DNA from: Gordionus sp. m RMFG-2023
Lineage: Eukaryota > Nematomorpha > Gordioida > Chordodea > Parachordodidae
Assembly (NCBI RefSeq): GCF_954871325.1
Contig: NC_088776.1
Location: 55,570,569-55,634,568 of the forward strand
Direction: 5' to 3'
DNA length: 64,000 bases
The notes beneath the pieces are model-generated. The model did not search any database. It had not been told where the DNA came from and worked only from the letters and a program-made list of their open reading frames with translations. Shown one piece after another: positions 52,316 through 63,343 of this stretch (positions are counted from its first letter, which is position 1; every line of letters begins with the position of its first letter). The translations under genes and the position numbers were made by a program.

Positions 52316-52625
52316 ATAAAAAATAATGAAGGTCACGTGACTTATTTATTTGTCTGGTATGTAATTGGTGAATCTGTTATTTACTTATAAATTATACTGA
52401 AGTAAACTTCAGTGCCGTTATTTGAATAAGGAAAATAATGAAAGTCACGTAACCCCTTATTTATATCTATAAGTCATTGGTAATGCGTTATTTACTTATA
52501 AATTATTCTAAAGTAAACTCAATGCCATTATTTCAATAATAAAAATCATGAAAGACAAGTGACATTTGATCTGGTACGTGATTTTTAATCTCTTATATAA
52601 TTATAAATTAATCTAAAGCAAGCAC
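52316..52625. repeat. Tandem repeat, about 112 bp period, three copies
   Basis: Copies start near 52324, 52437 and 52547. Each begins with a variant of AATGAAAGTCACGTGAC, passes through TTACTTATAAATTAT and AAGTAAACT, and ends AATGCCATTATTTCAATAA. The third is the most diverged. Confidence 0.75.
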
Positions 52626-53053
52626 TCAGCAACTCAAATTTTTATATGAATCTGTGGAGTGGGGACGAGGAAAAGATTTTAAAATTTCTGTATATTCGAA
52701 ATCGAATTTTTTTTTAAGATACAACCTCTCCGAATATTTTTTTTTAATTAAGTGAACCGGAAATCTAACAATTTTGACATTTTCAACCGATGACAAAAAG
52801 GAATACAAAATGATAATATTATATTAAATATTATAATATGTAATAATCCAAAATATATATATTTTTTTCTTTTAAAATAAAATAGTTATAAGTGATGTAT
52901 GATTTTGTATTCAAATTACCTAATAATTTTCAAATAAATAAAACGGAAAATTGAGCGAGTTTTTTTTTCAATACTTCACAAATATGATATTTTATCAAAA
53001 TAATTTATACGTCTTTTTGGTTGGTCCCTTAATTATATCCTAATAAATTAATT

Positions 53054-56000
53054 TCATTTGAGTTGGGCGATCATAAATTGAGGGTTCTCCAAGAGCGATT
53101 TCCAATAGGTTAAAAATTTGGCTACGGTAGCGCCATCTATAATTCTGTGATCGGCGCTGACACTGAAATGGAAAGTTTTGCTCACTTTGAACCTCGAAAT
53201 CAAGGAATCCTCGCTTATAGCCGATTGCAATTTCGCTAACAGAGTTTTGAGTTTCCGATCACTTTCAGAATTTTCTCCGAGTAATGCTGATTTCATGTTA
53301 GAGCGATCGTTATACGCTAATAGTGACTCTGGGTTATTTTGGCGTATTTCCGAGTTGAATCTTTCCAATATTCCTCGTATTTTTTCTTTCGAGCCACCTT
53401 CAGATGAATCCAATTTGTGGATACTCGGTTCTGAAATGTGAATGGTATCCTTTTACCAAAAAATATATAATTAATAGCAACACATTAATATTAAAAAAAG
53501 TTTAATAAAGGCAAAATATTTCTGGACAAATATAATGAGTAACAAAACCACTATAAATCTTGATTAAATTGACGTCATAAATAAACTTTTCCGCCTTTCC
53601 AGCTCCCTCTACAGCATCTTACCTTGATAATAATAAGGAGTATTTCCATTGTTATAATTGCTCAACTTTAGGAGAGCTCAGCTGAAGAAAATTTTTCAAT
53701 TTGATGAAATATGGTAGAAGGATATGGTTTAGGGTTTAGATTTGGGTTTTTTAAATTAAATTTAATGCTCTACATTAATAACCTGACAAACCGACATGTC
53801 ATGTGATTATAAATATGAATAAAAATTTAAATACATCAGCTGTTGTAACGGCTATTTCCTTGAGTTGGCTCATAATTCCTCTTCTGTGGCATTTAACAAT
53901 TTTATTGTGTTAGTATTAAATAACGTAAAAATTACAATTATTATTTTCTAATAAAAATTAACTTCTAAGTTCTGCGTGTGTTTTTATATTTTGTTATAAA
54001 AAAATATATTATTTACCGTAATTTTGCCTATAGCTACTATGGCAACTTCCGGCCATAGGATCAAGGGCATGGAGTGGAGTCCGCCTATCTAATATAAAAT
54101 AAAAGGGAAAATGAGGGAAGAATGGAAAGAGAATAAGAAAGAAATGAGTATAGATGGAAAAAATAGAGAATAGAAGAAAGAATGAAAAGAAATTAATAGT
54201 ACTCATGAAAATTAATGAATAAAAGGTGTGGAGAAAGTGACTAAATTATGTTAGTCACCAAAAAAAACCATTAAAAAAACTCTATCGTAAAATAAATAGA
54301 TTTCCTTTTTTCTAGCTATCTATCTTTCCTTTATTCACCTTCTCATTTTATATCCTTTTATTTCCATGTTCTTATAAAATATAAGTAGCGTATATTATAT
54401 AAAAAAAAATAATAAAATAACCGCTCCAATATTAGAAATGGTGAAGGTTCCCCCCTTCAAATCCTCCATTTTAGGTTTTTTTTCCATTTTGCATTGCTGG
54501 ATTAATCGATCCAAATCTTGGCCTATTTGGATAATGGATAGATCTTGCACCTTTTTTATGTTAGGCACTATAAGGCCCAGATCAAGGCAGTCAGTGTCTA
54601 TAGCCACGCCTATGTTATGATCACTCTTTATAAATTTTTGTTTAAAAAAAATATATATATATAAAATACTCTTTTACTTCCTATAATTATTTCCTGAAAG
54701 AAAAAAAAAATAAGATGACTTCATAAAAGTAATTTATTAAAGGAATCATTTCTTAGAAAATGCTAAATTTTCTAACAAAATTTCCAAAAAATTATTTGTT
54801 GGAAGGATTCTTAAAATGCGGAGGCCGATTTAATAATTTTATATAATTAAGCCGAATTTGGGTTCAGAAAATTTTAAATTGTTTCGCTGGACATTTTGAG
54901 AGCACAGGCCAAACAGGGACCGATTTATGGGTAACCCATCGAACCCGGGGTGTTTTTAGATTCGGCGGGTCGGATTGATCCGATTTTGCGATATAAATTA
55001 AATATCGACCGATCACCATTATCAGCTGATCCAATTTTTAATAATATTATGAGGAATAAAAATTTCTCTATAGATAGAGGAATAGAATAAACCAATAAAT
55101 GTTACAATAAAAAAAAATAATAATTGCCATATATTTATTTTAAAAATAATTCCTTGATCCAATATTTATATTTTATCCTAAATATTGTTGTTAAGTTACT
55201 TGAAAAGTAACTAATAGTTACATTGGTTTTTTTATTGCCGTTTTCCCCCCATTTTCAAAATATAACCAGCTTAGACTAAAATAGTATGGGGGGGGGATAC
55301 AAGTTAGTGTTGTTAAACAGTTCAATTTAGCCAAAAGATTACCATGAGCGCCAAGATAATTGATAAATAGATGCCCAAACCTTTACAATCTTGCGTGATA
55401 TCTTTTGGCTAAAATGACAGCCGTTTTTTAAAAATGGAGCCGTTAAACATAACTATATACCTAGTTCAGAATCTAAATAGATTGGTCTCAACAGAAATAA
55501 GTTTCAAAAAATAAGAGGGTTCAGGGCACGGCCTCAAATTACTTTGTGTGTTATATATATATTTTTAAAATATTCCTAAATAAAACCTTATAATATAGTG
55601 TTTCTTCGGTTTCTTCGAATGTGCTATTCATAATGGGAAATTTTGTCAAGGCCATGGAAGCTGTCTGATTAATAAATATTATATAATTAAAGTGGTTAAG
55701 TCTATTCAAAAACAAATTTGAATCATGGTGATTATACGGGATCCTTCCACTCGTACAGGGAACATATCCAAATTTTTATTTATTTAACTTTAAGATATTT
55801 TGTTAGAATATATAGTAACGTCAATCATAAATGTCAGTATTATACTAAAGGGAGTAGATTTAAATTCAACATAAAATATCGAGTACGTTATACAGGGTTT
55901 TATAAAAAATGAATCTAATTCTTCCAAGATTTCTTAAGCAATTTCCATCGTATTTTTTCAAAGCGGTTTTTGAGGCATGTTTCCGGTAATTTTTTCTTCC

Positions 56001-59000
56001 AAAGGATAATATTTTGTCGAATTAATTTATGTAATGGATCTGGTGGTATCTCAGACGCCATTTAATCGTTTATAAAATTCAAAATCGTTTGTGTTTAATT
56101 AACAATTAAATGGCGTCTGAGATATCGGGTCCATCACGTTATTTTTAAATATGGAAATATAACAAAAAAAATACCGGAAACATGCCTCACTAACCGCTTC
56201 AAAAAAAACGATCTATTTAGGAAACGGTCTTATACGGTAAATATTATTTTCTTTTTTTTTATATATTTCTTCCATTTCTCTCTTCGTTAAATTAATTTTT
56301 TTTTTTTTACTTTGATTATGAATGGCATAAGACTCAACTTAGCGGGCCGGATCAAATGGTTAGTCCGTTTTCTCAGGTCCAACAATGGGTCGGCTTGTAT
56401 AGCTTCAGTCAATACGAACTGTGGTATGGTTAAATTTTTGTTCATGGATTTTATCATGGCTTTCCTGGCACCTTTTTGTTACGGTTATATTTATATATTT
56501 GGTTATATTTTTATATATAAATATATAATATATTTACATATTTGCATGCATATTTAATAGATTAATAAATCTTTATTTCCCAAATGAGACGAAATAATTC
56601 ATTTTATTTTAATTAAACTAATATTGAACGTTTTTAAGGCTACAATTGTTATAAAAAAACGCATTCCTTTTTTTAGGACTATGACCCTAATTTTCATAAG
56701 TTTGGCCTCGGGTCAAATTTTTATAATTGTAAAAGGTTGTCATTGATAGTCAAAAATTTATAATAAATATAATATGTCTATTTATTTTTAGAAAAAAAAT
56801 TAATATTAATACCTTTAAGTTTTTCGATATTCGATGAACGTAGATCTTGCAAAATAATTTTACCACTTTTGATACTACCTCCTATTATTTGCAATAAAAA
56901 AGAGATAATCCATCGTTTTTTATTACAAAAATAAAAAACGCAAAAAAATAAACCATTATTGTTTTTTTTAAGAGGATTATGATCGGCGTTAGTCTTTATA
57001 AATATCCTTTTTTTTTAAAAAAAAACATACATTGATACAATTAAGCTAAAATGTCCTGACAAAGTCTTCGAAAGGATAAATATTTTCTTTCATATTACTA
57101 GGCCTTTGGCTATTTAGTAAATTGTATCGAAAGGGAAATTGAAAATATCAGCTGTTAAATAAATATTAAATGCTCCATTATATGATTTTCCAGGGTTTTA
57201 TAATAAAAAAATAAGCCTAGGCCGGTTTGTTCAAAGAAATATATTTTTCAGCCAGTTTCGGACCTGACAGATCTCTGATAGAAATAGAATAATGAATCTT
57301 TGTTATGGTAGATTAAGAGGTGAGCATGGGCTAAACGAGACATGGCTATATGAGAGTATCAACTAACATAAAAAGATAGCACGCTAAAAATGGAGTGTCA
57401 AAACATGTTTTTAAAAATTTTTAGAACATTTCCACGTTATATTTATTTTTATCGTCTGCTTACCTTGCTCTAATTCTGAATAATTTTCATATTTTAAAAG
57501 TCATAGGAATTATTTTAAATTATTCTGTACAATTCTAATAATCTTAATAAATGATCATCAAAAGTTAGAACGCCCAAAAGTGGTCTTAGTAAGCGTGAAC
57601 TGCATAATTTACACAATTAAGCCAATAAAGAGCGAAATAATGAAATCGCGACAGCTGCTTAAACATATTTTAAAAATTAACATAACTGTGGTGAATAAGC
57701 CATGATTTCGCTAGCGATTAATTTCGCATCGCTTGATAAAATCGCCCTTACTATAGAGGCAGCGTTACGGTAAATTATAGTATAGAAAACTAAAAAAAAA
57801 ATTATAATATAAGGATTTTGTAAATAAAACCTGAAACGTAATTTCTAACGTCACCTTCTGTTATTCGCCCGTCAGGGCCAGTTCCCGAAATCATCCCCAA
57901 ATCAACTATCTGAAAAAAAATATATATATAAAGATAAAACTATTATCTCGCGAATATAGAAACGAAAAAGTTGATTTTCTATTTAGGACTCACCTTTCCA
58001 GGTTTATTTGATTTGCGGGAGGAGTCAGGGGAAAGGATATAAGAGATCGAATTATTTTTACGAATGATCCATGGATCACACACCACTAGTGTTGTTAAAA
58101 AGCCAAAACGATTAAGATTTTAGCTAAAATAATATTATGTAAGCATCGAGATTTGGCAAATAGATGTTAAAGCATTTCCGCCAGCAATGAGCAAAATCTT
58201 TAGCCTATAATGTTATTTTGGTCATAATCTTAATCGGGCCGTTTTTATAAATAGACCCAAAGTGAGATTTTTAACAACACTACACCCCACCCTTCGTGTG
58301 ATTCGAATGTGCGTACTTTAATGATAGAACCAATCATAATTCCATTCTTGTGTGGACGATCATGCTAATTTAGATTTTTAAAAACTGCGGATTGACATTT
58401 CTACTATTTATTCCATGCCCTCCCCCTTTTATTTTATCTAACCGAATATAACCACCCGTGTTACTAAGCTTATCGGAATTTATCATTAAGTGGTTTAAAT
58501 GAATGAATAATTTTGTATTTTATTTTCCTTCCTTCCTCCTACCTTTTGTCTTGGAAAAGTTAATCTACTTCAATTAAATGGAATTTGATTTTTAAAAGAA
58601 AGATGGTAATATTTAGTAATTCAAATAAAATATTCTCTTTTTTTTATTTACCCCCAAATCCTTTGCCAATTTTCTGACCATAGGTATAGATTTGGCATTC
58701 CTCGTGGATCGTAGAAATTCTTCGCCTTTATCCAATTTAGTCGTTGATTCTTTTTAAAAAAAATTTATTTAATAAAGAGAATTTATGATAAGGAAAAGTG
58801 TAATATGTGTTACTTTTAATAAAACCTGTTTTGTCACTATCTATTTTCTCGCTTCCTTCATCATTCACCATCTGTTTCGTGTCATTTTCCTCACGCCCAC
58901 CCGAATTTTCTTCAAAAATTTCAACGTCAATCAATGGATGACCGACGTTTACGGTGTCTTCAACGGATGCGTGTAATTTGGCGACGGTACCATCATACCT

Positions 59001-59085
59001 TGAACTAATGGTAACGCTGGCTTTATCGCTTTGAACCTCGCATAGCCTATCAAACTGCTTTATGGTGTCTCCTTGCTTGATGTAC
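53054..59085 (-). CDS. DBT: Branched-chain alpha-keto acid dehydrogenase E2 (lipoamide acyltransferase), 5' end missing
   Basis: Nine exons, in transcription order: 59085-58826, 58749-58652, 57909-57831, 56881-56813, 56471-56311, 55664-55587, 54625-54422, 54088-54017, 53449-53054. They stay in frame for about 472 residues. The lipoyl domain has [17 protein letters not shown] with the lipoylated Lys. The E3-binding domain reads [12 protein letters not shown] and [14 protein letters not shown] short linker leads to the catalytic domain: [63 protein letters not shown] and [10 protein letters not shown] with the active His/Asp. [11 protein letters not shown] and KAMIKSM point to DBT rather than pyruvate or oxoglutarate E2. 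The exon 1 donor (58826, or 58814) is uncertain. The first exon here opens on a split codon (G then TACATC), so the targeting peptide and first lipoyl exon(s) lie upstream and were not found. The last exon has about 75 extra residues. Confidence 0.93.
53688..53890 (+). repeat. Dispersed repeat, copy 2
   Basis: This copy matches 30104-30310: GGTTTAGGGTTTAGA...GGGTTTTTT, then ATCAGCTGTTGTAACGGC and GAGTTGGCTCATAAT. It lies in the DBT intron before the last exon. Confidence 0.5.
54840..55035. repeat. GC-rich and ATCGG-rich hAT-like fragments in a DBT intron
   Basis: CCGGGGTGTTTTTAGATTCG and AATATCGACCGATCACC resemble the repeats at 31.9 and 59.9 kb. No complete element was delimited. Confidence 0.35.
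55305..55455. repeat. MITE-like repeat, AGTGTTGTTAA family
   Basis: The left end is TAGTGTTGTTAAACAG; the reverse complement of the right end is TAGTTATGTTTAACGG. Inside are GCCAAAAGATTA and its partner TATCTTTTGGC. Internal words (AAATAGATG and GCC...CTTT) are shared with the MITE at 58087. The target duplication is unclear. Confidence 0.55.
55945..56213. mobile_element. Palindromic MITE in a DBT intron
   Basis: Two arms of about 130 bp pair imperfectly: GAGGCATGTTTCCGGTA and ATCTCAGACGCCATTTAAT on the left have their complements TACCGGAAACATGCCTC and ATTAAATGGCGTCTGAGAT on the right. The loop is about 30 bases. The exact termini and target duplication are uncertain. Confidence 0.7.
58087..58282. 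mobile_element. hAT MITE, 196 bp, with near-perfect 8-bp target duplication
   Basis: The ends are TAGTGTTGTTAAAAAGCC and, in reverse complement, TAGTGTTGTTAAAAATCTC. The flanks are CACACCAC (58079-58086) and CACCCCAC (58283-58290), matching at 7 of 8. It sits in a DBT intron. The terminal 12 bases equal those of the 3.6-kb element at 48607. Confidence 0.88.
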
Positions 59086-59099
59086 CTTAAATATAGCAT

Positions 59100-60007
59100 T
59101 TTAAAATCTAATCATTATCCTTTTGAACTTTGAAATATTAATATAAAAAAAATTATACTCTAAACTAGACATTTAGTTTTAAGCCATACTTTTAAAATGA
59201 ATCAATCCTGATAACGATAAAAATGTCTGTCAATACCAATACAACTCCTTTCTTAAAATAAATATATTTATGATTAATAAAAGTGGTGGGCCCAAATCCA
59301 CTTCAGTTATATTTAATTTATACTTAAGGTTATTATTTTGAATTTCATTTTTTTCTTTCTTTTCAAATAGTTTGCACTAATTATAATATAATAGTAATAT
59401 TTATTTGCTGTTAAAGACAGCTCAAAGTTGATATTATTTGCATATTAAAATGGATAATATATTATAATTATCACCTTAAGCTATGATCTATTTAATAATT
59501 TCCACATATTAATCATTAATTATTCAGGATGGGCCAGTGGTGCTATAGTCAGTCAAGCGTGCGGACTGAAAAATATTAGTATTATATTACCCATTCTTCC
59601 CTTTTTTGCATGATCGAATAGCGTTATTAGAGATCAGGCCATACCCTGCCTGGCTTAACCGGGTTTTGGGCTTGGCCGGGCAAAGGTCTAAAAAGTGATC
59701 TTTTCACGGCCTAAGCTAGACCCGAGCTCGAATTTAAAAATTTTTGTCAAAGCCCCACCCGATCACACATCTTTAGATCCAACCCAAACCGAACCTGAGC
59801 CGGAAATTTTTTTTTTAAAAATTTGAGTTTAAATATGATATTATGTAAGAAACAATTTAAAATTATTAAGGGTGTACCGATACAACTTTTTGAAGGCTGA
59901 TCCTATCCGATATTAAATTGATATCGGCCGATTACCGATCCGACATCATATCTAATTTGGCATTCTGAAAAGACACCAATGGTTATAATTTATAGTATAC
60001 TTTTTAT
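59100..60007. other. AT-rich region upstream of the visible DBT exons
   Basis: A tRNA-like stretch with GCCAGTGGTGCTATAGTCAG and GCGTGCGGACTG lies at 59531-59570. GC-rich repeat words follow at 59640-59800, and an ATCGG-rich hAT-like end starts near 59868 (GGGTGTACCGATAC). The missing 5' DBT exon was sought here and not found. Confidence 0.45.
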
Positions 60008-60395
60008 CAGGGTTTCGAACCATTTAGTATAACGGTTCGGTTCGTTCCGGTTTTTAGTTTAAAATTTTATAAAGGTTTTGTTCCATTTCGGTTTTTTTTA
60101 AAAAAATCATATCGGTTCGGTTCGGTTTATAATTTATAACGGTTCTTTTCGGTTTGTTTCGGTTTTTATAAATTTAATTTTAAAAAAAATTAATCATTAA
60201 CCATGTATATATTAATTTTAGAGAAAAATCTTTTTATTTTATAATTTCTTATTTAATTTATCCATGATAATCTAATAGATATTTTTATTAAATTTAGGAA
60301 ATATAAATTAGACAAATTAGTTTTTTTTTATTTCATAAATAAATAAGATAAAAACAAACAAATACAATAATGAATAAAATAATATGTATACTATA

Positions 60396-62277
60396 CTATT
60401 TAGGTTTAAAAAGAGAATTCGAACGGATAACTAAAACATTTTCTAATATTTCAGGATTTAATTTAGTTCTCTGCGCAGAGAGTATAAACTTGAGGCTTGA
60501 AAATGCTCTTTCTACGGAGACCTGCGTAGCTGGAACTGCTAGCACAGTTATAGCTAACTTATAAAGTTCTGGCATACTATTCTTTACATTTTCCCAATAA
60601 TTCAAAAGATTAGTATCTTTTTCTAATCTCTCTATATTATCAAATGACCGAATTATATATTCTATTTCTATACATTTATTATAATTAAACTTTCATGCGA
60701 CTTTAATAAATCTTCAAAATCATCATCTAAATTAACAATCGAATACGAACACGTAGGCATATTAGAATTTCAATATTCTGATTATTTAGATTTTGTATCA
60801 AGTTCCAAGTTTTACAAAGATGTTTTCTGGCGATCTCTCTTTCTTCAAAAGTTAAGAATACATTATATCTAAGGTCGAGATAAATAGCAGAGCAAAAAAC
60901 TTCATTTTTGAAATTTATTTCTCGTGCTTTCATCGTAGAAACTAAAAGTCTGGCAAATGGAGTGTCTACTTAACTCGTTTGCATGAGACATTTGATCCAC
61001 GCAGCATAAAAATCGCCCATTGTCAATTGTTCACTTTGTAAATATTTTGTCAAAACATAAGCTGGATATAAAGCTTTTAATATGTCACTAATTATTTTCC
61101 ATTCATTCTCTGATTAACATTTTTCGCGATCGCTTTGGAGTGATATTTCTTGGCAAAAGCTTTTTAACTCTACTAATCTCTCCAACATTAAATAGATAGA
61201 GTTCCATCTTGTGCAACAATCTATTAGTAGTTTTTTCAAATTTAATTTTGAGAGAATAGCCATTGTTGTCTGATTTCTTATTTTTTTGCAGATGTTTCTT
61301 GCTTTATTTATAATGACAATTTCATTTGAATTTTTAATGCAATCAATTGCTAATTGAAATGTATGTGAAGCACATCTAATACCTATTAATATGGATCTGG
61401 CATTTGATGCAAGATTAATATTTTCAATATTAAAAGGTTCTTTATTTTCATCATGAATTATATCATTATTATTTAAATCATCATTATCTATATCATTATT
61501 ATTTAAATCATCATTAATTAAATAATCGTTAAGGTCATCATCTTCTTCATCGTGTAGTATTAATAGCTTAATTAACTTAATCATATTTGCTGCATTATCG
61601 GTGGTTATTGTGTAAATCGGCTCAATTTTTATTTCATATTCTTTTAGAACATCTAGAATAATTTTTTTAAGATATTCTGATGTGTGTCGTTCTTTAATCA
61701 CTTTCATCCATAGAGTCCTCAATTTTATTTTTCCGTTATTTATAAATTGAATATTGATCCCTATCATATCTAGTTGCTATATCTAATTTTAACGAAATAA
61801 GTTTTTGATATACTTCCTTTTTTATATTTTCCGAAAAATCTAACGCTATTTTTTTAATATTATTGCGTATATTTTCCGAATTGATAGTTAAATTTCCACC
61901 CAATCCTATAATTATTGGATCTATAATATTTGAAATGCTTTGTCGTCAATTGATTTTAGCTCGGTGCAGGAGCGGATTAAAGTTTCTTTATTTATATTGA
62001 TTTGTATTGTAGTAGTGTTGGACTTAAAAGCATCTTGGATTGTATTATACTGGTTTGCAGTTTTCGTTATTTGAATTTTTTTAATAGTCAAATTTTCTTT
62101 CTTTTTTCTTAATAATTTGAATTCCCTATTGTGGAATCTTTCTATATGCCGTTCAAGATTTGCAGCATGGTCCCCAGTTAAGACCTTACCACAATCTTCT
62201 ATTTTACAAATAGATTGATTTTTTATGATATCTAATTTAAAATAGGAACGCACAGGATTTGACTTTTCCCGAACCAT
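60396..62277 (-). pseudogene. Inactivated BED-finger hAT transposase
   Basis: The coding order on the minus strand is complete. A BED zinc finger at 62277-62120 has CKIEDCGKV, then HAANLERHIERFH. The central region at 61767-61114 has the catalytic-domain word TTDNAANM, an acidic tandem DDLNNNDI repeat, RCASHTFQLAID and TRWNSIYLMLERLVELK. The next block is PAYVLTKYLQSEQLTMGDFY, and the hAT dimerisation domain (60605-60396) has VPATQVSVERAFSSLKFI and RTKLNPEILEN. At least a frameshift near 61800-61920 and stops near 61110, 60970 and 60700 break the frame. Confidence 0.92.
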
Positions 62278-62392
62278 TTAATAGATAACTAAAAAGCTAT
62301 ATGATGATAAATGAAAATATTTTATTATATAAATAGAATAAATAAAAAAGCTTAATAGAAACAATTTTACCTTCATTTTTATTTTTTAAATA

Positions 62393-63343
62393 ACCTGGAT
62401 TATAGAATTTAAATGACAATAAATAAAATGGTAAGCAATAAATATTTTAATGATATAATTATTTTTTATTTATAAAAATCATATTTTTTTTTTAAATTCA
62501 GATTTCTAATATTTATTATTAAAATAATATGTTAGTTAGCATTTTCCATTATCATATATGCAAAATAAAAAAAAATATGATTAAAGAATGGCATTTGTAA
62601 TGAATATTTTTCTAAATCTGTATATTTAAATAATAAAAATCTTACTATAAATCTTCAGTTTAAATAAGTTAACTAACATTGCATTAAATTATTTTATACT
62701 TTTATTTATTTGTGTTTTATATTAAATAGACTTACATTTAAAAATAGGAATTACATTTTGATGTTAAACTAAATATAACTAGTATAGTTTAATTCAAATT
62801 ACCCACTCTGATATATATATAAACTAAGATAAACTTTTTTTGAATATATCAATTAATAAGAAATTATTGTAAAACAATATTATATAAAAATTGGTCAGCA
62901 CTTTATTTCTATTAGATGTTAATATAATATGACAGAATAGGTAATTTAAGTAAAACTATAGTATTTATATTTTTAACATCAAAATGTAATTCCTACTTTT
63001 AATTCACTGTATATAAAACACATTAATAAATAAATAAAAGTATAAAAATAATTTAATGCAATGTTAATTAACTTATTTAAACAGAAGATTTATAGTAAGA
63101 TTTTTATTATTTAAAAATACAGATTTAGAAAAATATTTATTACAAATGCCATTCTTTAATCATATTTTTTTATTTTGCATATATGATAATGGTAAATGCT
63201 AACTAACATATTATAATAATAAATAATTTATAATATTAGAATTCTTAATTTAAAAAAACAATGATTATAAATAAAAAATTATTATATCATTTAAATATTG
63301 CTGACTATTTTATTTATTGTCATTTAAATTCTATGATCCAAGT
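62393..63343. repeat. Long inverted repeat, arms about 415 bp, inside the hAT element
   Basis: Arm 1 (62393-62810) and arm 2 (62931-63343) are reverse complements with modest divergence. Examples are TAGAATTTAAATGACAATAA against TTATTGTCATTTAAATTCTA, and AATTACATTTTGATGTTA against TAACATCAAAATGTAATT. The spacer is about 120 bases. It contains no coding region. Confidence 0.88.

Noticed and set aside
59531-59610. Functional tRNA gene
   Set aside because: Only a D-arm-like half is present; no anticodon, T-arm or acceptor pairing can be drawn.
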